Assembly: GCF_001907195.1 (NCBI RefSeq)
Contig: NZ_LVWA01000004.1
Span: forward strand, 731,736-795,735
Length of the DNA: 64,000 nucleotides
Source of the DNA: Pontibacter flavimaris
GTDB taxonomy: Bacteria > Bacteroidota > Bacteroidia > Cytophagales > Hymenobacteraceae
Reading direction: 5' to 3'
A model generated the notes under the pieces. It had not been told where the DNA came from. It did no database searches and worked only from the letters and a program-made list of their open reading frames with translations. How positions within the stretch are numbered: the first letter of the stretch is position 1; every line of letters begins with the position of its first letter. This document shows, in pieces, positions 9,827 to 18,264 of the stretch. The position numbers and the translations under genes were made by a program.

Positions 9827-10696
9827 ATGAAACGATCACAGATATTGATAGTTGTAGCAGCCATCGTGTTGGTGGTGGGTTTGTTCTTTTTGCCTAAAAT
9901 TGTTGTTAACAACGAGGATCAGGACAGCGTAGCCGGAACTGAAGCCGGTGCCGCACTGCCTGAGGGCCACTCCGAGGACGATGGCCACGACCACGGGTCT
10001 GCGGAGGCAGGGGCCGCTGAAAGCGCGCACAGAACAGCCACACCAGAGCAGATGATGGCGCTCACCACTGCCCGCGCCAAGTATAACAAGGCTTCCGACG
10101 AGCAGGCACGCAGCCTGTTGGCGGTAGAGCTTGGCGAGGCCTATTCCAACGCTGCCAAGTATGACAGCGCTGGCTACTATTACGAGGTTGCTGCGAAGAC
10201 CCGTGGTGGCGAGAAAAGCTTTAGAAGAGCCGGAGACGCCTATTACGAGGCCTTTACGTTTGCCGCTACACAGGAGCGTGCCGGTGAGATGGGCGCGAAA
10301 GCCCGCAGCATGTACGAGCAGGTGCTGAAGAACAACCCCTCTGACCACGATGCCAAGACCAACGTAGCCATGACCTACATCGCGACCTCTAATCCGATGC
10401 AGGGAATCACCATGCTGCGCGAGGTACTGGCCTCGGCCCCAAACAACCAGAAGGCGCTGTTCAACCTTGGCATCCTCTCCATCCAGTCGAACCAGTACGA
10501 CAAGGCCGTGGAGCACTTCCGAAAGCTGGTTGCGGTGAACCCGGAGCACGTGGAAGGAACCTTCTACCTGGCGGTGGCGTTGGCTGAGACGGAGCAGACC
10601 GAAGAGGCAAAGGCCTTATTCAACAAAGTGAAGGGCATGAGCAACGATCCTGCGCTGAACACTTCGGTTGATGAGTACCTGGCCAGACTGCAGTAA
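9827..10696 (+). CDS. Membrane-anchored TPR-repeat protein
   Basis: 289 residues. One membrane anchor at about residues 4-27 (ILIVVAAIVLVVGLFFLP), then an acidic, His-rich linker (GHSEDDGHDHG at about 53-63) and several tetratricopeptide units, the clearest being ALFNLGILSIQSNQYDKAVEHFRKLV and TFYLAVALAETEQTEEAKALF. TPRs serve as a protein-binding scaffold, here probably on the periplasmic face. The His/Asp cluster could bind metal but that is only a guess. It lies 58 bp after the HU gene. Confidence 0.85.
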   Translation: MKRSQILIVVAAIVLVVGLFFLPKIVVNNEDQDSVAGTEAGAALPEGHSEDDGHDHGSAEAGAAESAHRTATPEQMMALTTARAKYNKASDEQARSLLAVELGEAYSNAAKYDSAGYYYEVAAKTRGGEKSFRRAGDAYYEAFTFAATQERAGEMGAKARSMYEQVLKNNPSDHDAKTNVAMTYIATSNPMQGITMLREVLASAPNNQKALFNLGILSIQSNQYDKAVEHFRKLVAVNPEHVEGTFYLAVALAETEQTEEAKALFNKVKGMSNDPALNTSVDEYLARLQ

Positions 10697-10737
10697 AGCA
10701 TTAAAAAAATCATCCATAAAACAAAAACTACAAGATT

Positions 10738-10827
10738 ATGCCTTGCGGAAAGAAAAGAAAAAGACATAAGATCGCGACTCACAAAAGAAAGAAGCGCCTT
10801 AGAAAAAACAGACATAAGAAGAAGTAA
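10738..10827 (+). CDS. AURKAIP1/COX24-type mini ribosomal protein (29 aa)
   Basis: Only 29 residues: MPCGKKRKRHKIATHKRKKR followed by LRKNRHKKK; more than half are Lys, Arg or His. It matches the tiny Bacteroidota proteins carrying the AURKAIP1/COX24 domain, related to mitochondrial mS38, so it is probably a small-subunit ribosomal component. It lies between the TPR gene (41 bp before) and RNase G (83 bp after) and is followed by a strong hairpin at 10846-10874. Easily missed by gene finders because of its size. Confidence 0.85.
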   Translation: MPCGKKRKRHKIATHKRKKRLRKNRHKKK

Positions 10828-10845
10828 TTCTTCTGCGTTCACGAG

Positions 10846-10874
10846 GGCCCACTTTACATAAGTTAAAGTGGGCT
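10846..10874 (+). terminator. Hairpin after the 29-aa gene
   Basis: GCCCACTTTA pairs with TAAAGTGGGC around a short loop; few T residues follow, so this may be a partial terminator or processing hairpin that lets some transcription continue into RNase G. Confidence 0.6.
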
Positions 10875-10910
10875 TTGGTCTTATACATCCAACTAACCAT
10901 TTGAGAGAAA

Positions 10911-12512
10911 TTGAGCAACGAGCTAATCATCAATTCTACTCAGGATGGGGAACGCATTGCGCTTTTACAGGATAAACGCCTGGTAGAGTATCACTTCGAG
11001 TCGAAAGACACGGACTACATTGTAGGCGATATTTTCCTGGGAACTGTAAAAAAAGTAATGCCTGGACTGAACGCCGCCTTTATTGATATTGGCTACCAGA
11101 AGGATGCATTCCTGCATTACCATGATCTGGGAGCCAACATCAAAACGCTGAACAGGTACGTAAAAGCGGCGCAAACACAGAAGAACGCAACACCCAAGCT
11201 AAACCAGGCGAAGTTTGAGCCTGAGATAGACAAACTCGGCAAAATAGCTGACGTGCTCAAAAAGGGGCAGCAGCTGTTGGTGCAGATCGTTAAAGAGCCT
11301 ATCTCAACCAAAGGCCCACGCTTATCCTGCGAGCTCTCACTTGCCGGACGTTATCTGGTGCTCGTGCCGTTCTCAAACACGGTAAGCGTATCCAAGAAGA
11401 TTGTCAGCAAGGAGGAGCGGACCCGTCTGAAACGCCTGATCACAAGTATAAAGCCGGAGAACTTCGGCGTGATCATCCGGACAGTGGCGGAAGGCCGCGA
11501 TGTGGCAGAGCTCGACAGAGACCTGCGCAACATGCTAGCAAATTGGGAAGAGGGTTTTAAAACCCTCAGAATAGCAAAGCCAAACGACAAGATTATTGGC
11601 GAGCTGAACCGTTCTTCCTCCATCTTGAGGGATTTATTAAACGAGAGCTTTGACAACATAGTGGTTGACAACACGCAACTCTATGACGAGATCAAGGCAT
11701 ACGTGCAAAGTATAGCGCCGGAAAGGATCAAGATCCTGAAGCACTACACTGGCAAAACCAAGACCTTTGAACACTTCCACATCGAGAAACAGCTAAAGGC
11801 TGCCTTCGGAAAAACCGTGACGATACCAGGTGGCGGATACCTGGTGATAGAGCACACCGAGGCGCTGCATGTAGTCGATGTGAATAGTGGGAACAAATCC
11901 AATACCGAAACCGATCAGGAGGCAACCGCACTGCACGTAAACATGATGGCCGCCAAAGAAGTGGCCCGTCAGCTGCGCCTTCGGGATATAGGTGGTATCA
12001 TTGTCGTGGACTTCATCGATATGAAGTCGCCGGAAAACCGCCAGAAAGTATACGAGGTGGTGAGGGAGGAAATGAAGCGGGACCGCTCCAAATCCACTAT
12101 CCTTCCGATCTCGAAATTCGGCCTGATGCAGATTACCAGACAGCGCGTAAGGCCCGAGCAAAACATTGTAACCGGTGAGGTTTGCCCTACCTGCGGCGGC
12201 ACCGGTAAAACATCTGCCAGTATTCTGGTGACAGACGAAATTGACGCAGCGGTAGACGACCTGCTGACAAGCCACAACCACAGGAGCCTGGAAGTATACT
12301 TACACCCGTTCGTGCACGCCTACTATACCAAAGGGCTGCTGTCGCGGCAGGTGAAGTGGTTCTTCAAGTACTTCAGGTGGGTGAGCCTGGTAAAAGACAC
12401 CTCGCTGGGCATCATGGAATTTAAAGTGATGGACAGCAGAGGAGAGGAAATAGAGTTGCGTTCCGCCTTCAGCGACATGAATGGCGTGCAGGATAAAGAA
12501 GAGGAGGAGTAA
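10911..12512 (+). CDS. rng: Ribonuclease G (Rne/Rng family)
   Basis: 533 residues from a TTG start (SNELIINSTQDGERIALLQD). It trims rRNA precursors and cleaves AU-rich single-stranded RNA. An S1 domain covers about residues 37-130 (GDIFLGTVKKVMPGLNAAFIDIG); the RNase H-like core carries the catalytic aspartates in VVDVNSGNKS and VVDFIDM; the zinc-link cysteines are in CPTCGGTG. Length fits RNase G rather than the longer RNase E. It ends at a bidirectional terminator. Confidence 0.95.
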   Translation: MSNELIINSTQDGERIALLQDKRLVEYHFESKDTDYIVGDIFLGTVKKVMPGLNAAFIDIGYQKDAFLHYHDLGANIKTLNRYVKAAQTQKNATPKLNQAKFEPEIDKLGKIADVLKKGQQLLVQIVKEPISTKGPRLSCELSLAGRYLVLVPFSNTVSVSKKIVSKEERTRLKRLITSIKPENFGVIIRTVAEGRDVAELDRDLRNMLANWEEGFKTLRIAKPNDKIIGELNRSSSILRDLLNESFDNIVVDNTQLYDEIKAYVQSIAPERIKILKHYTGKTKTFEHFHIEKQLKAAFGKTVTIPGGGYLVIEHTEALHVVDVNSGNKSNTETDQEATALHVNMMAAKEVARQLRLRDIGGIIVVDFIDMKSPENRQKVYEVVREEMKRDRSKSTILPISKFGLMQITRQRVRPEQNIVTGEVCPTCGGTGKTSASILVTDEIDAAVDDLLTSHNHRSLEVYLHPFVHAYYTKGLLSRQVKWFFKYFRWVSLVKDTSLGIMEFKVMDSRGEEIELRSAFSDMNGVQDKEEEE

Positions 12513-12532
12513 GCCTGGCTTACCCGCACAAA

Positions 12533-12565
12533 AAAGCCGCTGCTAAGTTAATAGCAGCGGCTTTT
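12533..12565. terminator. Bidirectional terminator between rng and the barrel gene
   Basis: AAAGCCGCTGCTA and TAGCAGCGGCTTT pair around AGTTAA, with A-rich and T-rich flanks, so it can serve both convergent genes. Confidence 0.88.
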
Positions 12566-12586
12566 CTCGTTTTATAAGTATGGCTT

Positions 12587-13246
12587 TTAGAATTTCAGGC
12601 CAAAGTCCAGCGACACGCCGTTGTTCTTCACGGAGATATTCTTGTCACCGAATTTCTTCTCGTAGAAATCGTCAATGTCGGTGAGGCCGCGGTGGTAGGT
12701 AAGGCCGCCGAAGACCTTGGTGCTCTCGCCCATCTGGAACTCCACGCCGCCGCCAAGTATGGCATCGGCCTCAAAAATATTGAAGCGCTTGATCACCTTC
12801 TCGCTGTTAATCACCTTTTTGTTGTCTACCTGTGCGGCAACCTTGGTGTTGAGCGCGCCACCCACCTGGAAGTACAGCAGCGTGCCTGGGGCCACCTCGT
12901 TAGTGAAAAGCTTCAGCGTTAGCGGTAACTGAATGTATTGGATACTGAGGTCATCTTTTTCAGTAAAAAGGTTGCCATTATTATCCGAGTCAATATAGCT
13001 AATCTCAGCCCCTTTTCCACGGTACATCAGGCCGGTGCTGAAGGCATAGTTCTGGGCAAAGAAGTAGTCTACCACCACACCCACACCCAGGCGCAGGTTG
13101 TTGTTCTCCTTCTCGAAGTTATACCTGTCTTCGGCCACGAAGCGGTTACCCGAGATTGTCGGGGAGAGTTGCAGGCCGATCTCAACCTGGGCCATGGATG
13201 CGAATCCGGCGCACAAAAACAGCAATAAGAGTGTGATTTTCTTCAT
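12587..13246 (-). CDS. PorT-like outer-membrane beta-barrel protein
   Basis: 219 residues. Signal peptide at 1-19 (KKITLLLLFLCAGFASMAQ), then alternating beta-strands typical of the 8-10-stranded PorT-like barrel family (VEIGLQLSPTISGNRF, YAFSTGLMYRGKGAEISYI, YIQLPLTLKLFTNEV, VSLDFGLKF at the end). The last residue is Phe, as expected for insertion by BamA. The ATG at 13246 is chosen because the signal peptide starts there. It is divergent from gldB, with overlapping -7 elements between them. Specific function unknown. Confidence 0.85.
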   Translation of the reverse strand: MKKITLLLLFLCAGFASMAQVEIGLQLSPTISGNRFVAEDRYNFEKENNNLRLGVGVVVDYFFAQNYAFSTGLMYRGKGAEISYIDSDNNGNLFTEKDDLSIQYIQLPLTLKLFTNEVAPGTLLYFQVGGALNTKVAAQVDNKKVINSEKVIKRFNIFEADAILGGGVEFQMGESTKVFGGLTYHRGLTDIDDFYEKKFGDKNISVKNNGVSLDFGLKF

Positions 13247-13296
13247 TAGCTTAGCTTTTATTATACGTTGCGTTACCCTATTACGAAGTAACCGCC

Positions 13297-13314
13297 TATT
13301 TTTGTACAAAGATA
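13297..13314. promoter_or_regulatory. Overlapping -7 elements of gldB and the divergent barrel gene
   Basis: TATTTTTGTACAAAGATA contains TATTTTTG on the plus strand (for gldB) and TATCTTTG on the minus strand (for the barrel gene), forming a near-palindrome centred on GTAC. Both fit TAnnTTTG; neither has a clear TTG at -33. Confidence 0.55.
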
Positions 13315-13320
13315 CGAAAC

Positions 13321-14325
13321 ATGTATTACAGATTACTTATACTTGCCATACTTGTATTCGCCTTTGGGTGCGGTGAGAAAGGGTGTGAGTTACCCAAAGA
13401 GATCGCCCGGATACCGGTGGATGTGGAGATAGAGCGGCTGGAGAAACCTTTCTTTGCGGCAGAGACCAGGGCCGACATTGCCGGCTTCATCCAGGCCCAC
13501 CCATACTTTGCCAAGCAGTACCTGCAGCAGGGCGAGTACCCCTCCGATTCTGCCTTCATCAACCCGCTGTATTCCCTGGCCACCAACCCTGCCCTGGACT
13601 CGCTGGCGCAGCAGGCCATGCATACGTTTGCCGATATGCAGGAGCAGGAGCAGCAGTTGGAGGGTGCCTTTAAGGTGCTAAAGTATAACTACCCTGATTT
13701 TGCGGTGCCGGAGGTGAAAACCTTCGTGACGGGCCTTGGCACCCTGGGCAACGACTTGTACGTGTCGGACAGCCTCATCGTGTTCGGGCTTGACTACTTT
13801 ATCGGGCCGGAGGCAAAGTACCGTCCGCAGGCTTACGAGTACATCCTGAATCGCTACGAGGGGGAGAAGATGGTGCCGGCCGCCATGCTGCTGCTCTCCA
13901 ACCGCTACAACAGAACAGACTTTGCAGAACGCAACCTGCTCACCGAGATGATCGGGATGGGGAAGGCCTATTATTTTGTGAAATCAGTGCTGCCCTGCGT
14001 GCCCGATTCGCTGATCATCTCTTATACTGACAAACAGATAGCGGACGTGTCTCATAACGAGGGGCGCATCTGGGCGCATTTTGTGGAGAAGGAGCTGCTG
14101 TTTGATAAGACGCCGTTTATCGTGAACAAGTATATTGGGGAGCGCCCCAACACGCCCGAGATCGACGCCACCGCCCCGGGCCGCATCGGTACCTGGGTGG
14201 GATGGCAGATCGTGCGCAAGTACATGGAGCGCAACCCGGAGGTAAGCCTGCCGGAATTAATGGCCGAAACCGATTACCGCAAGATCTTTGACGAGTCAAA
14301 GTATAAACCGGAGCGGAAGCGGTAA
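13321..14325 (+). CDS. gldB: Gliding motility lipoprotein GldB
   Basis: 334 residues, lipoprotein signal FAFGC (Cys17), then the GldB pattern (RIPVDVEIERLEKPFF, AFKVLKYNYPDF, VSDSLIVFGLDYF, HNEGRIWAHFVEKELLF, PGRIGTWVGWQIVRKYM). GldB is needed for gliding and is essential or near-essential in several Bacteroidota. By eye the whole protein aligns with the HExxH lipoprotein at 1258-2238; at the HEAVH position GldB has TEMIG (208-212), so a former metalloprotease fold seems to have lost its zinc site. The 5' leader would be only about 10 nt if the -7 box at 13297 is used. Confidence 0.92.
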   Translation: MYYRLLILAILVFAFGCGEKGCELPKEIARIPVDVEIERLEKPFFAAETRADIAGFIQAHPYFAKQYLQQGEYPSDSAFINPLYSLATNPALDSLAQQAMHTFADMQEQEQQLEGAFKVLKYNYPDFAVPEVKTFVTGLGTLGNDLYVSDSLIVFGLDYFIGPEAKYRPQAYEYILNRYEGEKMVPAAMLLLSNRYNRTDFAERNLLTEMIGMGKAYYFVKSVLPCVPDSLIISYTDKQIADVSHNEGRIWAHFVEKELLFDKTPFIVNKYIGERPNTPEIDATAPGRIGTWVGWQIVRKYMERNPEVSLPELMAETDYRKIFDESKYKPERKR

Positions 14326-14427
14326 TTTTAATGGCTACATGGCTAAATTGTTGAATTGTTATCACCCTTAGCACAGGATTTCAGCCTAGCACACAACGAT
14401 TTAGCAATCAACACTCAAACAGTTAAA

Positions 14428-15636
14428 ATGCACATTGCCCTTCTAAACCAGCACCACCACAACCCGGACTGCCCTGCCACGTGCCGCCATTACTCCTTTA
14501 TGGAGGAACTGGTGCAGCGGCACAGGGTGAGCCTGGTGACGAGCGACGGCTGGCGGAAGACGCGCATCTCGCAAAAGTATGGCTGGGTGCCGGAGGGGGT
14601 GGAACTGCACGAGTGCATTGCGCCGTATTCTAATAAGATGGGGGTGCGCAAGCGCCTTAAATCCTTTGCTGGTTTTGCTGGGAGCGCGTTCAAGCACACC
14701 ATGCAGCTGCAGAAGCCGGATGTGCTGTGGGCGGTATCCACGCCGCTGAGCACGCCGTGGGTGGCGGCACAGGCGGCCAGGCTGCGGGGTGTGCCGTGGG
14801 TGTTCGAGGTGCAGGACCTGTGGCCGAGTTTCCCGATACAAATGGGGGCCGTGCAAAGCAGCTGGCTGCAGCAGCGCCTCTATAGCATGGAGCGCCGCCT
14901 GTACGACAGTGCCAGCCATATCATCACGCTCTCCCCGGACATGACGGAGTACGTGGCCGGCCTCGGCATTCCGCCAGAGAAGATTACGACGAACTATAAC
15001 GGCACCGACCTGGATATGGTGGATGCCGTGCAGGAGCAGGAGGTGGAGGAACTGCGGCTCAAGTATAAGTTGCAGGGCAAGCGCGTGGTACTCTACGCCG
15101 GCACCTACGGGCGCGCCAACAGCATGCCCACGCTCATGCAAACCATCCAAAGTATGGCCGCCGACCAAAGTATAACCTTCGTGTTTACCGGGAACGGGTA
15201 CTATGAAGCCCAACTGCAGGAGCTGGCGCAGCGGGTGCCCAACCTGCTTTTGCTGCCGCCACAGCCCCGCCCCGATGTGTTTAAGCTGTTTAAGCTGGCC
15301 GATGTCTCTCTTGTGCCCTTCAACGATCTGCCGGTGCTGGCCAGCAACTCACCCGCCAAGTTCTACGACAGCCTGGCCTGCGGCACGCCCGCCATCGTCA
15401 CCAACCCCGGCTGGACGAAAACCTTTGTAGAGAAGTATAACTGTGGCTGGTACACGCCCGCCGAGCAGCCCGAGGCGCTCGCGCAGACCATCCGGCAGGC
15501 GCTGGCGCAACCGCAGCAACTGCAGACAGCTTCCAATAACGGCGCGGCCATCGCCCGCCAGCTCTTCGACCGCAGGCAACTGGTGCGGCAGGTAGAGAAG
15601 GTGCTGCTAAGCGTGATAGCGCCATCTATCCGCTAA
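14428..15636 (+). CDS. Glycosyltransferase family 4 (WbuB-like)
   Basis: 402 residues in the GT-B fold. The N-terminal half begins HIALLNQHHHNPDCPATCRH and contains VPWVFEVQDLWP; the C-terminal donor domain has RVVLYAGTYGRAN, ITFVFTGNGYYEAQLQELA, and the SLVPFNDLPVLASNSPAKFYD stretch with the nucleotide-sugar-binding glutamate/aspartate region. It probably adds a sugar to an envelope polysaccharide or lipid carrier. Met at 14428 is chosen because homology starts there. It stands alone, without other polysaccharide genes nearby. Confidence 0.88.
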   Translation: MHIALLNQHHHNPDCPATCRHYSFMEELVQRHRVSLVTSDGWRKTRISQKYGWVPEGVELHECIAPYSNKMGVRKRLKSFAGFAGSAFKHTMQLQKPDVLWAVSTPLSTPWVAAQAARLRGVPWVFEVQDLWPSFPIQMGAVQSSWLQQRLYSMERRLYDSASHIITLSPDMTEYVAGLGIPPEKITTNYNGTDLDMVDAVQEQEVEELRLKYKLQGKRVVLYAGTYGRANSMPTLMQTIQSMAADQSITFVFTGNGYYEAQLQELAQRVPNLLLLPPQPRPDVFKLFKLADVSLVPFNDLPVLASNSPAKFYDSLACGTPAIVTNPGWTKTFVEKYNCGWYTPAEQPEALAQTIRQALAQPQQLQTASNNGAAIARQLFDRRQLVRQVEKVLLSVIAPSIR

Positions 15637-15826
15637 ATCAAACTTTCTTTTCTGCGCCAGGTGGCGCCGTGAATCCCTGTTTTTAGTTTAACAAGTATAG
15701 TTTCCGTCTGGGGCTGCTGTTGCCGGAGTGATTTGGCACGCCGTTTGGATAGGCAGGATCAACAGCGATCATTTCCAGGTTTGGGCTTATCGCTGAACTA
15801 TCTACCTGACCTAAAGAACAAAGAAG

Positions 15827-16327
15827 ATGAAAAAGAAACTGTTAGCACTGGCACTAGGTGTGCTGGTTATGGGAAGCACTGTGGCGCCCGCAGTAGCACA
15901 AGATACGACCAAGCCCCGCCAGGAGGCAAGCATGCGCAAACACAAAGGCGAGCGCAAATCTCCGGAAGAAAGAGCCGAAGCCAGAGCAGAACGCATGACC
16001 AGGGAACTGGACCTGAACAAATCGCAGGCGAAGAAAGTGGAGGTGCTCTACCTGAAAGAGGCAAAAGAGCGTGAAGCCAAACATGCCAACTTTAAGAAAG
16101 CCGATAAGAGAGACACTGCTTCCCGCAAGCAGATGCGTACTGAAATGATGGCGGCCCACCAGCGCCACAACGAGGAACTGAAAGACATCCTCAACAAAAA
16201 GCAGTACGCCAGGTATGAGGAAATGCAGGCAAAGAAGCGCGAGCAGATGAAAGCCAGACACCAGGAAAAAGGCGGAAAAGGCAAGCGCGGCCACCACGAG
16301 AGAGGCAGCATGCAAGAGTCCCGATAA
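15827..16327 (+). CDS. Periplasmic CpxP/Spy-like helical protein (DUF4890-like)
   Basis: 166 residues with a signal peptide (KKKLLALALGVLVMGSTVAPAVAQ). The rest is a highly charged helical protein rich in Lys, Arg and Glu (SPEERAEARAERMTRELDLNKSQAKKVEVLY, LKDILNKKQYARYEEMQAKK), the pattern of LTXXQ-type periplasmic chaperone-like proteins and of Bacteroidota DUF4890. A role in envelope stress or metal binding is an inference. The C-terminal tail is basic with His residues. Confidence 0.75.
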   Translation: MKKKLLALALGVLVMGSTVAPAVAQDTTKPRQEASMRKHKGERKSPEERAEARAERMTRELDLNKSQAKKVEVLYLKEAKEREAKHANFKKADKRDTASRKQMRTEMMAAHQRHNEELKDILNKKQYARYEEMQAKKREQMKARHQEKGGKGKRGHHERGSMQESR

Positions 16328-16383
16328 AGTATAAACAGAAACAGGCAAGCCGATCAAGCTTGCCTGTTTCTGTTTATACTTTT
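16326..16383. terminator. Terminator built from inverted AAGTATA words
   Basis: AAGTATAAACAGAAACAGGC (plus AAGC) pairs perfectly with its reverse complement ending TTTATACTT, a stem of about 24 bp. The AAGTATA word forms the base of the stem on both sides. It lies between convergent genes and can act for both. Confidence 0.85.
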
Positions 16384-16404
16384 ATATACTTTATACTTCG
16401 GCTC

Positions 16405-17088
16405 TTACACCCCACCCACCTTATTCTCCGGGTCGTCCGGGATATTGGGGAAGTTCTTCTGGAAGAAGGCGCAGAAATGAGTGAGGGGGCATTCCTCGCA
16501 CTTGGGGCGGCGGGCCAGGCAGATGTAACGGCCATGAAGTATAAGCCAGTGATGCGCTTTGGAAATGAGCTCCTGCGGGATATTAGCCACCAGCTGCTTC
16601 TCCACCTCCAGCGGCGTTTTGGCGGTCTTCGTGACCAGGCCCAGGCGCTTACTCACCCGGAACACGTGCGTATCTACGGCCATGGCCGGCTGGTTCCAGA
16701 TAACGGACACGATCACGTTGGCAGTCTTGCGGCCCACGCCCGGCAGCTTCACCAGTTCCTCCACCGTGCTGGGCACTTCTCCGTTAAACTGCTCTACCAG
16801 CATCCTGCCTAGGCCGGCCAGATGCTTGGCCTTGTTGTTAGGATAAGATATACTCCGGATCAGCGGGAAGACCTCCTCAGGCGTGGCCATGGCCAGCGCC
16901 TCTGCGGTAGGATACGCCTCAAATAGGGCGGGCGTCACCATGTTCACGCGCTTGTCGGTGCACTGGGCGCTCAGCACCACAGCTAGTATCAGCTCATAGG
17001 GGTTGGTGTATGCCAGTTCGGTCTCCGGCTCCGGAAAGTGCTGGGTAAAGTACTCGATCAGGAGTTTGTAACGTTCCTTTTTAAGCAT
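16405..17088 (-). CDS. nth: Endonuclease III
   Basis: 227 residues. A bifunctional DNA glycosylase/AP lyase for oxidised pyrimidines. The helix-hairpin-helix with catalytic Lys is VKLPGVGRKTANVI, the catalytic Asp lies in AVDTHVFRVSKRLGL, and the [4Fe-4S] cluster ligands are in CLARRPKCEECPLTHFC (Cys-x6-Cys-x2-Cys-x5-Cys). All key residues are present and length is normal. It is a single gene with its own TATCTTTG promoter box. Confidence 0.96.
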   Translation of the reverse strand: MLKKERYKLLIEYFTQHFPEPETELAYTNPYELILAVVLSAQCTDKRVNMVTPALFEAYPTAEALAMATPEEVFPLIRSISYPNNKAKHLAGLGRMLVEQFNGEVPSTVEELVKLPGVGRKTANVIVSVIWNQPAMAVDTHVFRVSKRLGLVTKTAKTPLEVEKQLVANIPQELISKAHHWLILHGRYICLARRPKCEECPLTHFCAFFQKNFPNIPDDPENKVGGV

Positions 17089-17123
17089 AGGTAAGTATGT
17101 AAGTATAGGACAAGGTAGAATAA

Positions 17124-17131
17124 CAAAGATA
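17124..17131 (-). promoter_or_regulatory. -7 promoter element of nth
   Basis: TATCTTTG on the minus strand, about 36 nt before the nth ATG; no clear -33 TTG. Confidence 0.5.
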
Positions 17132-17304
17132 GCGTTATTCTGCTTTCTTGCGGCTTTTTGGCCCTTAGATCATCCGGAGTATAATAACCCTGCCTTCGGT
17201 TCTTTAATTAGCCGGATTTAGTTATCTGTAAATGCACCCCGCTGTGATCAGGCGCTCCGCCTCCTCTAGATAAGGCTGTCTGACTTGGTTTTTGTCGTTC
17301 ATGA

Positions 17305-18198
17305 TTAAGCCTTTTTAGATGATCTCTTTATAAAGGATTTATTTTGTTCATTGATGATAATATGGATATCACTATAAGCGTCAGGACCTCCGAAATAGTC
17401 ATCTATGAATTTATGAGTAGTATGGAAAAGCTTGAAGTCAGTTTCATAAGCCAGCGCTGTTTTAGAAAGAGCCTCATCAAATAACTGAAGATATGCCGCA
17501 AGCTTCGTTGAGTAGAAAACTTTTGCTCTTAAATAAATGGAGTCTATTTTCTGATGCTCTAATAACGATGTGTGGTTAATAATAAGGGTCAGGGATAACT
17601 GAATATAGCGAAGTGTTTTGAAGAGATGGGTTAGCTGGTCAGGAGCAAAGGTATAGTAGATTTTTACACTACCTTGGGGATCAGAGCCATTTAAATTCCA
17701 ATATTCATGGTGATGAAGAAGTTGAATAGCGTTTTTTATAGCATTAAGCCCTTTATTGCTCTCTGATTCCTTATACAAGAAGTAATTACCGCCAGGCTTT
17801 GTAGAAACAGCATGATGGAATATTTTGTATTGTAGTTCCAAAGAGTCGAGCTCTTGAGAAACTTCAGTTAATATACTTTCCACCTGCCTTGATATCTCTA
17901 ATCTAAGAGATTTATCAGCTTCTTCCTCAAGAGCTTTCTTCTGAATTGTGTTGGCTTTATTTTGGGCTCTGAGAGCTAAATAAACTAGGATAGCACCAAG
18001 AAGATTTATGAATGGTGCTGTAATTCCCCCGATAGCATCGCCAACCGCTCCTCCTTCAGATATATCGTACCAACTATATAAAGGCTTTCTTGTAAATAGT
18101 ATGACGATACCTATCAAAAATGAACAAAAAATAAAAATGCCTAGAAGGATATATGGGGGAAACCAACTTTTCTCCCGATTATTAAAAGTGCTCTCCAT
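17305..18198 (-). CDS. Two-helix membrane protein, putAbiC-like (putative phage abortive infection)
   Basis: 297 residues. Two N-terminal membrane helices (about 15-35 and 55-75) flank the motif GGAVGDAIGGITAPFINLLG, followed by YLALRAQNKANTIQKKAL and a long cytosolic helical region. This GD-x-x-G-x-x-x-P arrangement after a first helix is what I know from the putative phage abortive infection family putAbiC; the C-terminal half (FHHAVSTKPGG, LKTLRYIQLSLTLIINH) also fits that type. The gene is clearly AT-richer than its neighbours, suggesting transfer. Family assignment is from memory; a plain membrane protein cannot be excluded. Confidence 0.55.
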   Translation of the reverse strand: MESTFNNREKSWFPPYILLGIFIFCSFLIGIVILFTRKPLYSWYDISEGGAVGDAIGGITAPFINLLGAILVYLALRAQNKANTIQKKALEEEADKSLRLEISRQVESILTEVSQELDSLELQYKIFHHAVSTKPGGNYFLYKESESNKGLNAIKNAIQLLHHHEYWNLNGSDPQGSVKIYYTFAPDQLTHLFKTLRYIQLSLTLIINHTSLLEHQKIDSIYLRAKVFYSTKLAAYLQLFDEALSKTALAYETDFKLFHTTHKFIDDYFGGPDAYSDIHIIINEQNKSFIKRSSKKA

Positions 18199-18227
18199 TT
18201 ATTTGTTGCATAATGCTGGAAAAAGTA

Positions 18228-18253
18228 AAGCCCCTGCTTAATGGCAGGGGCCT
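18228..18253 (-). terminator. Terminator after the DUF805 gene
   Basis: GCCCCTGC and GCAGGGGC pair around TTAATG, with A-rich sequence on the far side; it lies just past the stop at 18265 on the minus strand. Confidence 0.75.
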
Positions 18254-18264
18254 TTGGATTTTAC

